From: Daejeonella rubra
GTDB taxonomy: Bacteria > Bacteroidota > Bacteroidia > Sphingobacteriales > Sphingobacteriaceae
Length of the DNA stretch: 12,933 nucleotides
Reading direction: 5' to 3'
NCBI RefSeq assembly: GCF_900103545.1
Contig: NZ_FNHH01000046.1
Location: 1-12,933, forward strand
Shown here: positions 7,589 through 12,933 of the stretch, piece by piece
How the letters are laid out: every line of letters starts with the position of its first letter
Position numbering within the stretch: position 1 is the stretch's first letter
The notes under the pieces: model-generated
The model's database searches: none
What the model saw: only the letters and a program-made list of their open reading frames with translations
Told to the model about the DNA's origin: nothing
Made by a program: the position numbers and the translations under genes

Positions 7589-7868
7589 GCATTTTTGCCA
7601 GAGTTTTTTTTTAAAAAAAAATTAAATCTTGTGTTCCACTTACTTTCCTAATAATAAATAAAACTAAGTGGTACATTGGTAATGAAGGGATATGACTTGA
7701 TTTTTTTACCACGGTTACATAATTAAAAAAAATTGTGTGGCTACTTTTATCAGCTTCCCTACAAACACTCCCCTTCCATAACTATGAGACCTTCCTACCG
7801 GGTACCTCTTCTGCATATCCGTAGAAAATAATTAACTGAATTTCTTAAACAATTAAAATCATTAAATC
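7589..7868. other. Gene-free spacer with T9A9 tract and 44-bp repeat
   Basis: This 280-bp spacer has no ORF. It contains a perfect T9A9 palindrome (7604-7621), the first copy of the 44-bp inverted-repeat element (7632-7675) and a pyrimidine-rich stretch near 7755-7815. A very AT-rich leader runs into the next gene. I found no convincing TTG/TAnnTTTG promoter. Confidence 0.6.
7632..7675 (+). repeat. 44-bp inverted-repeat element, copy 1
   Basis: TGTTCCACTTA (7632-7642) and TAAGTGGTACA (7665-7675) pair at 10 of 11 positions around a 22-nt AT-rich loop beginning CTTTCCTA. The same element recurs in the same orientation at 12026-12069; the shared 35-nt core differs at only 3 positions. Confidence 0.75.
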
Positions 7869-8204
7869 ATGGTTACAGTAACGAATTATGTTGAAAAAAA
7901 AAGCAATGCTGGAAAGGCATTCTTTGCTTTAGAGCTTTCAGGAGATGTTGAAATGGCAATTTCTCAAACCTCAGGAAAGATGTTTGCTACAGTCAGAAAA
8001 AGCTTCATGGCCTGCACTTTTGATGAAACAGTCTGTAAAACCTTAATTGGTAAGCAGATGCCAGGAAGCATTCTGAAGGTTGATGCTGATGAACCGTATG
8101 AATACACGGTACCAAGTACAGGAGAAAAGATTTTATTGGACTACAGGTACGAATACAGCCCTGTAGAAGCTAACCAAAGTGTTGAATCTGCTGTGTTAGG
8201 TTAG
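7869..8204 (+). CDS. Small unknown protein, beta-rich, 111 aa
   Basis: I do not recognise this family. The 111-aa product has no signal peptide or membrane helix. Its hydrophobic pattern alternates as in a beta-rich fold (GKAFFALELSG, KMFATVRKSFMA, KILLDYRYEYSP). It has two cysteines (C49, C57), and a flexible acidic tail. A small nucleic-acid-binding fold such as an OB domain is conceivable, but nothing proves it. Its coding sequence is less AT-rich than its neighbours. It also has its own leader of nearly 280 nt and its own terminator (8214-8236), so it is probably an independent and well-expressed unit. The ATG at 7869 is the only reasonable start. It lies just after the first 44-bp repeat. 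Confidence 0.7.
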   Translation: MVTVTNYVEKKSNAGKAFFALELSGDVEMAISQTSGKMFATVRKSFMACTFDETVCKTLIGKQMPGSILKVDADEPYEYTVPSTGEKILLDYRYEYSPVEANQSVESAVLG

Positions 8205-8213
8205 AAAAACAAG

Positions 8214-8240
8214 AGCCTGCCAGAAAATGGTGGGCTTATT
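8214..8240 (+). terminator. Terminator of the 111-aa gene
   Basis: AGCCTGCCA (8214-8222) pairs with TGGTGGGCT (8228-8236), with two G-T wobbles, around loop GAAAA. TATTTATT follows. The hairpin begins 10 nt after the stop codon. Confidence 0.7.
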
Positions 8241-8262
8241 TATTAACTCTTAGATACTAAAT

Positions 8263-8481
8263 ATGGATGAATATAATTTTTACAGATATATAGACGATAA
8301 AAGCATACTGGTAATTACTCCAAAAAATAAATTAATCAGGATTAGATGCCCTTTTGCAGTAATTAATACAGAAAATAAGATTTTACAGGTAGATGCAGTT
8401 TCAGAAAAGAATAACCTGATTTATTATAAAATAAAGGGGAGCCATCAAATTTATAATGAGTTTACAATTATTGCAAAATGA
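8263..8481 (+). CDS. Small hypothetical protein, 72 aa
   Basis: An unrecognised 72-aa reading frame, basic and rich in Tyr, Ile, Lys and Asn, with no membrane segment or motif. Its alternating pattern (SILVITPKNKLIRIRCPFAV, then LIYYKIKG) suggests a small beta-sheet protein. It begins 26 nt after the terminator of the preceding gene and is followed 30 nt later by a hairpin (8512-8544) that could be its terminator. It is AT-rich like the rest of the island. It could be a genuine small element protein or a chance frame; the spacing between two terminator-like hairpins favours a real gene. Confidence 0.5.
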   Translation: MDEYNFYRYIDDKSILVITPKNKLIRIRCPFAVINTENKILQVDAVSEKNNLIYYKIKGSHQIYNEFTIIAK

Positions 8482-8511
8482 TATACCCAATTTACCATCC
8501 CAATCAATCAC

Positions 8512-8544
8512 CTTACCCTCTGAGGTGGCTTAAGGAGGGTTAAG
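8512..8544 (+). terminator. Hairpin after the 72-aa gene
   Basis: CTTACCCTC (8512-8520) pairs with GAGGGTTAAG (8535-8544) with one bulged T, giving 9 bp around a 14-nt loop. There is no T-run, so termination is only suggested. It also forms the left edge of the hairpin-rich block. Confidence 0.4.
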
Positions 8545-8748
8545 TTGATTCTTGGTCTTTATATCCTGCTTTTTTTCTGTTACTCCGTCATAACTCTTGT
8601 TACTTCCAGAATTTACCCCACACACCTGCCAGGCAGGTAAAAAGGCATTCCAACCTCCTAAGCTTCCCCTAAAAGCACGCCATAATCCCCAGCTTAACCC
8701 ATCACTTATTCTGTCATGCTTTTGGTTTTAAGCAAAGTCGGTTTCCTT

Positions 8749-8807
8749 AAAAGCTGTCCTTGTATTTATCCCATGCTTAACCTCTGCTGATAAATACAAC
8801 CGCTTTT
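8749..8807. repeat. Long interrupted stem within the hairpin block
   Basis: TTGTATTTATC (8760-8770) and GATAAATACAA (8789-8799) are perfect 11-bp inverted repeats with an 18-nt loop. Outside them AAAAGC (8749-8754) and GCTTTT (8802-8807) extend the stem by 6 bp across a 5/2-nt internal loop, 17 bp in total. Confidence 0.8.
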
Positions 8808-8833
8808 AGTCTTTATATGCTCGCCTGCTCATC

Positions 8834-8885
8834 GCTAAAGGCTTCAAATTTTAAACCCTTAGCATTACCCACCTTGTTTAAAATT
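8834..8885. repeat. Two overlapping, mutually competing hairpins
   Basis: GCTAAAGG (8834-8841) pairs at 7 of 8 positions with CCCTTAGC (8856-8863). The segment in its loop, AATTTTAAAC (8847-8856), is itself a perfect 10-bp partner of GTTTAAAATT (8876-8885). The two stems share base 8856 and interleave, so they form either alternative folds or a pseudoknot. Confidence 0.7.
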
Positions 8886-8901
8886 CTCGTGTCAAGACAT
8901 A

Positions 8902-8935
8902 CTCAGCATCGTCCTTACAGGACTTCTTTGCTGAG
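8902..8935. repeat. Nested hairpin with two stems
   Basis: CTCAGCA (8902-8908) pairs perfectly with TGCTGAG (8929-8935). Inside, GTCC (8911-8914) pairs with GGAC (8920-8923), separated by a small asymmetric internal loop. Confidence 0.75.
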
Positions 8936-8960
8936 ACCTTTAGCTCCACTCGCTTACGGC

Positions 8961-8990
8961 TTGCTAATCAATTGAATTTTTATACATTTA
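8961..8990 (+). promoter_or_regulatory. Candidate promoter of the TIR gene
   Basis: TTG (8961-8963), 19 nt, then TACATTTA (8983-8990), one mismatch from TAnnTTTG. A start near 8997 would leave a leader of about 27 nt and would put the hairpin block outside the TIR mRNA. Confidence 0.45.
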
Positions 8991-9023
8991 CCTATATCAA
9001 CTTGAAATATCATTCCGCAATTT

Positions 9024-11558
9024 ATGCTTGAAAAAACAAATATTTTTATATCATACTCTCATGAAGATGAGATTTATAAAGAGAAGCTTGAAAAGCATTT
9101 GGGGTTATTACAAAGAAATGGAATAATTGAAACTTGGAATGATAGAAAGATTGTTGCTGGTGATGAATGGGATAAAAAGATTAAAGAAGAACTGGAGAAT
9201 TCCCAAATCATTTTACTTTTAGTAAGTGTTGATTTCCTAAGTTCGGACTATTGCTATGATATTGAAATAAAAAAGGCAATTGAGAAACATGAAAGTGGGC
9301 GGGCACGGGTTATACCAATAATCCTTAGGGCATGTGATTGGCATGAAACTCCTTTTGGAAAACTTCAAGCTTTACCAAAGAATGCAAAGCCTGTAAAAAG
9401 TTTTGAGGATGAAGATGAAGCGTTTTATTCTGTAACTGAGGGCTTAAAGTTATCTATTTCTCAATTAAAAAAGGAAATTGGAAGTATTACACCTCATGAC
9501 AATTCAATAAAAATATCATATAAATTTAAAGTAGAATGTGACACTCCTCCTAATATTCTACATTGGCGTGGCCGTCAAAAAGAAATTTCAGAGATTGAGC
9601 TTGATTTACATAAAGTTGTATTTATTTCAGGGATCGGGGGTCAAGGAAAATCAGCGCTTGCATCATGTTACGTCAGGGAGATTGCATTAAAAAAAGAAAA
9701 GTGGGAATTTTGGGATTGGCGTGATTGCCAGGAGAAGGAAAATAGAATTCATACTAAGATCGTCTCCATAATTTCGAGAATAACCAACAATCGAATCCAA
9801 GCAAAGGAAATTGCAAATGAGAAGATTGAGGACCTGATTGAATTATTCTTTTCAGAATTAGAAAACCGTAGGATAATATTTGTATTTGACAATATTGATG
9901 CTTATATAGAGTTTGAAAATTTTCAACTCACTGGAACAGTTTTAAAGCTTTATAAAGCAGCGCTATCCAAAATTCATCAGTCAAAATTCATCTTCACTTG
10001 TAGGTCATCTATAAATGATATTGATATTGAATTATTAACAATAAAGCTTGAGGGACTATCTAAAGAAGAAACGTTTTTACTATTCTCAGATTACCAATTA
10101 CCGTTTAAAAATGAAGAAGTAGCTATTCTCTCTGAAAAATCATTTGCATTAACAAAAGGGCATCCATTATGGTTAAATTTGATCGCGGCCCAGGCGAGAA
10201 GGGGTTTGGAAGTAGCCGAGAAATTCATATTAGGTATTACTCCTAATACACATTTCAATGAAAATAATTTAACATCTATTTTATCTTACAAAATTCTCAG
10301 TGTTATTTGGGAAAGCCTAAATGATAAACAAAAAATATTATTAATGGCTTTTGCAGAAATCGTAAGGGCGGAGAGTCAAGCTAATCTCGCTAAAATACTG
10401 GCTTCAGAGCTTAATCATAACCAGTTCTTAAAAGCATTAAAAGCACTTAAGCAATTAAATCTGATAGTTGTAAAATCCATGATTGATGAGGAAGATACTT
10501 TTGAATTACATCCATTGGTGAAGGAATATGTGATACAAAATTTTGCAAGAGTTGAACGATCAAGGTTTATATCTCTCTTTGTTAATTTTTATGATAATTT
10601 AATATTAGTACTAAAGCCAAAACTAAGCTCTGACCAACCACTTAGTTTTTTTGAAAATTGGACAGCAAAGGTTGAATTAGACGTAAATATTGACGATTAC
10701 AAGACTGCATTAATTGGGTTAGAAGAAATATCTACTCCAATATGTGATGCCGGGCATGTTGAAGAATATATTAGGGTGGCAAGTCTCGTCTTCATAACAA
10801 TAAATTGGAAGACAGCAATTAATGAAGAATATAGTTATTTCAACTCCCAATTTTCAAAATTTGTTGACACCCTAACTCAATTTGGAAAGTTCGATGAAGC
10901 GAGTGCTTTCTTAACAAAATATGAAAAACATATTTTTGTTAAAGGACCTAATTACATCAGGTTTTGTGAAGCAAAGGGACATTTTTTATGGTTTCAGTCC
11001 AGCTATGAAGATGCAATTAAGCTTATTGAAGAGGGTATTGCACTAGAAGAACAAAGTCCAACTAAAAGTGATTTGAATTTAAAGCATCAGTTAGCTTTAG
11101 CCCTCCGCGATACAAAGGTGAAAGAAAATGTCAAAAGAGCTCTTGAAATATTTCTTAACAATAGGGAATTAGATCATTTAATTAATCATGATGAAGAATC
11201 TTTTATAGATGGAGAAATGTACGGAAATGTTGGAAGGTGTTTGCAGTATATGGGAAATATTTCAGATGCAATTGTTTGTTTTAAAAAATCATTAAAAAAG
11301 GTGAAAGATCCTATGAAACAAGGGTATGGATATCTCTGGTATGCAGAATGCCTAATAGCGCAGAATAATATTGAAACAGCTTTATGGTTTTATAGCCAAT
11401 CGTATAATTTTTGGCAAAAAATTTCACCAATTAAAGCAATTTTTGTCGAAAAAAAGATAGAAGCCATTGTTGAAATTAATCCAAGTTTAACTTTTATTTT
11501 GGAAACCTCTGAAAAAGAAACAGAAAGAGTTTGTCTAGAGATTATTTATCAAAAATAG
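9024..11558 (+). CDS. TIR / NB-ARC-type NTPase / TPR protein (NLR-like defence)
   Basis: Probable bacterial NLR-like immune protein of the STAND NTPase class. The 844 aa divide into three parts. The N-terminal TIR domain (about 5-145) begins IFISYSHEDE and carries SSDYCYDIE (73-81), with E81 the likely NAD-cleaving glutamate. The NTPase has P-loop GIGGQGKS (203-210, K209), Walker B IIFVFDNID (284-292, D289), sensor-like TCRSS (325-329), GHPL (379-382) and a winged-helix region ending in an MHD-like LHPLVKEY (495-502). The C-terminal helical TPR-like sensor (about 560-810) shows repeats near 657-677, 732-758 and 769-795. Related proteins detect phage components, oligomerise and deplete NAD+ (family knowledge). 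The gene stands alone with noncoding DNA on both sides. The phage trigger is unknown. Confidence 0.88.
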   Translation: MLEKTNIFISYSHEDEIYKEKLEKHLGLLQRNGIIETWNDRKIVAGDEWDKKIKEELENSQIILLLVSVDFLSSDYCYDIEIKKAIEKHESGRARVIPIILRACDWHETPFGKLQALPKNAKPVKSFEDEDEAFYSVTEGLKLSISQLKKEIGSITPHDNSIKISYKFKVECDTPPNILHWRGRQKEISEIELDLHKVVFISGIGGQGKSALASCYVREIALKKEKWEFWDWRDCQEKENRIHTKIVSIISRITNNRIQAKEIANEKIEDLIELFFSELENRRIIFVFDNIDAYIEFENFQLTGTVLKLYKAALSKIHQSKFIFTCRSSINDIDIELLTIKLEGLSKEETFLLFSDYQLPFKNEEVAILSEKSFALTKGHPLWLNLIAAQARRGLEVAEKFILGITPNTHFNENNLTSILSYKILSVIWESLNDKQKILLMAFAEIVRAESQANLAKILASELNHNQFLKALKALKQLNLIVVKSMIDEEDTFELHPLVKEYVIQNFARVERSRFISLFVNFYDNLILVLKPKLSSDQPLSFFENWTAKVELDVNIDDYKTALIGLEEISTPICDAGHVEEYIRVASLVFITINWKTAINEEYSYFNSQFSKFVDTLTQFGKFDEASAFLTKYEKHIFVKGPNYIRFCEAKGHFLWFQSSYEDAIKLIEEGIALEEQSPTKSDLNLKHQLALALRDTKVKENVKRALEIFLNNRELDHLINHDEESFIDGEMYGNVGRCLQYMGNISDAIVCFKKSLKKVKDPMKQGYGYLWYAECLIAQNNIETALWFYSQSYNFWQKISPIKAIFVEKKIEAIVEINPSLTFILETSEKETERVCLEIIYQK

Positions 11559-12025
11559 ACATGGTGTTGTCAGCAGTTTAACAAATTGGAGATTTTAGCA
11601 CAATTGCTTGAAAGTAATTCTGTAACATTTAATTTTCTATATCAACCAAAATAGGTAGTCCTTGGGAAATGAAAGCTCTTACTTGATTTTCTCTCTTAAT
11701 TAAGACTTAATTTCAAAAAAGAATTCGAAAGTGAGAATTCAGGCGCCTTTTGTAGTAGCTAAAAGTTAAATACTCATCCAAGGAGCTATGCCTTACACCC
11801 ATTATTTATTCTTCTAAGTCTTTATATCCCTTTATCCTTTCCTATGAGGATACAGTTATATGGAAAGTATTTAGCTGATTTATTTACCCGTGATAAATAA
11901 AAAAGGTTAAAGTCAAAAGATTGAAGCTCTTGCTGGTCTTATCATTCAGGCCTTATAACCAGAAAATTCTATTTCATGTGTTAGAAATCCAATTGGTAAA
12001 CAGAAGTATGTACTATAAAACTAGT

Positions 12026-12069
12026 TGTCCCACTTACTTTCCTATTAAATAATAAAACTAAGTGACACA
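12026..12069 (+). repeat. 44-bp inverted-repeat element, copy 2
   Basis: TGTCCCACTTA (12026-12036) and TAAGTGACACA (12059-12069) pair at 9 of 11 positions around a 22-nt loop beginning CTTTCCTA and ending AATAAAAC. It is a direct repeat of 7632-7675, about 4.4 kb away. Confidence 0.75.
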
Positions 12070-12104
12070 TGATTGACTTAGTTTATAGATCCGTAGTATG
12101 ATTT

Positions 12105-12153
12105 TTCTCACTTTACCATTATTATTCCTTATAAAAGAGTATTGAAGTGAGAA
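12105..12153. repeat. 9-bp inverted repeat TTCTCACTT/AAGTGAGAA
   Basis: TTCTCACTT (12105-12113) and AAGTGAGAA (12145-12153) are perfect reverse complements with a 31-nt loop. A further direct copy of AAGTGAGAATT lies at 11729-11739. Three copies within 430 bp suggest a protein-binding motif. Confidence 0.5.
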
Positions 12154-12351
12154 TTTAGAGATATAATTTCAGAAGGTGCATCAAATCACCCCAATATCTA
12201 TTCTTTAGCTCCTTCACAACCTTCCAGGACATAATATTAATATAGCTATTATTAAAAATAGCACCTCCATCTAGGTCTCCAATTTTTTCAAAATCAGACC
12301 AAATCTACATTCAGCAGGAACTAATCAAATTACTCATTTTAAACCAAAATT

Positions 12352-12816
12352 ATGAAACAGCCAGAAATATCTAGCTATCCTGTGCAGGAGCTACAGGTAT
12401 CTTACAAGCAAAAATTTAAGCCATCAGACAGACCAAAAATTACTACTTCAGCAGACTGCTTTAGAGTCCTTTTAAGCCTATGGAATTTAGGAACCATTGG
12501 ATTTATTGAATCATTCAAAATCTTGCTTCTTAACAGGGCTAACAGGGTAATAGGAGTGTATGAGGTATCTACGGGAGGTATCTGTGGCACTGTTGTAGAT
12601 CCAAGAGTAATATTTGCAGTTGCTGTAAAAAGTTGTGCAACGTCAATCATTTTAGCTCATAACCATCCAAGTGGAAATTTAACTCCCAGTGAAGCGGATC
12701 TTCAGTTAACCAGTAAAATAAGGCAAGGTGGTCTACTGCTGGATATTATGGTTTTAGACCATCTTATATTATCTGAAGATGGCTATTACAGCTTTGCAAA
12801 TGAAGGATTGATGTAA
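12352..12816 (+). CDS. RadC-like JAB/MPN-domain protein
   Basis: A stand-alone JAB (MPN+, RadC-type) domain protein of the sort found in many Bacteroidota mobile elements; the biochemical role of RadC proteins is unsettled. The zinc-site pattern is complete: E53 in FIESFKILLLN, then AHNHPSGNLTPSEAD (102-116) with H103, H105, S107 and D116 (H-x-H-x10-D). At 154 aa it lacks the N-terminal helix-hairpin-helix region of full-length RadC, with about 30 unassigned residues before the domain. The ATG at 12352 gives a lysine- and glutamine-rich N-terminus; no alternative start is better. It is the last island gene visible and ends just before insertion-sequence-like repeats. Metalloprotease-like activity is possible from the intact site but unproven. 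Confidence 0.9.
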   Translation: MKQPEISSYPVQELQVSYKQKFKPSDRPKITTSADCFRVLLSLWNLGTIGFIESFKILLLNRANRVIGVYEVSTGGICGTVVDPRVIFAVAVKSCATSIILAHNHPSGNLTPSEADLQLTSKIRQGGLLLDIMVLDHLILSEDGYYSFANEGLM

Positions 12817-12844
12817 TATACACCAGTATCAACCAATATTGGAT

Positions 12845-12933
12845 ATTCCGCTCCATAGTACGCCACGATTCCGACACAAAGTACGCCGCCCATTCCGAAG
12901 CAAAGTACGCCACGATTCCGAGGGAAAGGTTAC
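12845..12933. mobile_element. Probable end of an IS21-family element (tandem terminal repeats)
   Basis: AGTACGCC starts at 12857, 12880 and 12904, each followed by ATTCCG (12868, 12892, 12915). A further ATTCCG lies at 12845, giving a 23-24-bp period. Tandem repeats of about this size with an AGT(A/G)C-CC...ATTCCG pattern are what I remember at IS21-family termini. The transposase genes would lie beyond the window edge, and the exact IS boundary is not visible. Confidence 0.6.

Larger units (their letters stand above)
8545..8967. ncRNA. Hairpin-rich gene-free block; candidate structured RNA or DNA site
   Basis: No ORF worth noting exists on either strand, yet the sequence is full of inverted repeats. 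These are ACCTGCC/GGCAGGT (8624-8638), TAAGCT/AGCTTA (8659-8664 with 8691-8696), an interrupted 17-bp stem (8749-8807), two competing stems (8834-8885), a nested hairpin (8902-8935) and TTAGC/GCTAA (8940-8944 with 8963-8967). The plus strand is C-rich and G-poor. The minus strand is therefore purine-rich, as many structured RNAs are, so any RNA may be read leftward. It is less AT-rich than the flanking genes. Alternatives are an origin of transfer or replication, or a decayed gene. No known RNA family was recognised. Confidence 0.45.
11559..12351. other. Gene-free stretch with several inverted repeats
   Basis: About 790 bp with no convincing ORF on either strand. It contains an 8-bp hairpin at 11879-11901 (TTTATTTA/TAAATAAA, 7-nt loop) and the second 44-bp element (12026-12069). 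AAGTGAGAA occurs at 11729 and 12145, and inverted at 12105. A 6-bp hairpin lies at 12245-12262 and a GTCTTTATAT motif at 11818. Possible readings are the remains of lost cargo genes or a regulatory region. No good promoter for the JAB gene was found. Confidence 0.55.

Noticed and set aside
8624..8638. Palindrome ACCTGCC-A-GGCAGGT as a specific protein operator
   Set aside because: Such CCTGCC/GGCAGG palindromes are, as I recall, frequent in this phylum. Alone it does not show an operator, so it is counted only as part of the hairpin block.
12402..12650. Minus-strand 82-aa ORF inside the JAB gene
   Set aside because: It is antisense to a gene with a complete zinc-binding motif and has no independent support.
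12845..12933. CRISPR array
   Set aside because: The intervals between repeated blocks are only about 6 nt, far too short for spacers, and no cas gene is present.

Overview
The window looks like Bacteroidota chromosomal DNA, most likely Sphingobacteriales (Pedobacter-like; the family is a guess). Evidence: promoters of the TTG/TAnnTTTG type (a perfect one precedes the tRNA), no clear Shine-Dalgarno sequences, a cysteine-free RecO, and an integrase with the YVARHTW box and arm-domain layout typical of Bacteroidota elements.

Region 1 (1-4246) is host backbone with moderate GC. It holds a leftward MMPL/RND-type transporter, a divergent dgkA-like kinase overlapping recO, two dispersed-repeat candidates (about 139-260 and 3899-4031), and tRNA-Val(TAC) with its own promoter and terminator.

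Region 2 (4253 to at least 12816) is visibly more AT-rich and reads as an integrated genomic island or integrative element lodged at the 3' end of tRNA-Val. In order it carries three 11-bp tandem repeats, a tyrosine integrase, a terminator-like hairpin, a 633-aa SF2 helicase-like protein whose P-loop lacks the usual lysine, a 44-bp inverted-repeat element, two small unknown proteins, a roughly 480-bp gene-free block full of inverted repeats, an 844-aa TIR / NB-ARC-type NTPase / TPR protein (probable NLR-like antiphage gene), a roughly 790-bp gene-free stretch containing a second copy of the 44-bp element, and a stand-alone RadC/JAB-domain protein. No conjugation genes and no second attachment site are visible, so the right end of the island lies outside the window.

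Region 3 (12845-12933) holds 23-24-bp tandem repeats resembling the terminal repeats of IS21-family insertion sequences, cut by the window edge.

How the parts may work together: the integrase handles insertion at the tRNA. The helicase-like and JAB proteins are typical mobile-element housekeeping genes. The TIR protein is probably cargo defence. The two 44-bp repeats bracket exactly the segment with the small genes, the hairpin block and the TIR gene, which suggests a cargo module or a shared regulator. The hairpin block at 8512-8967 is the best candidate for something undescribed.
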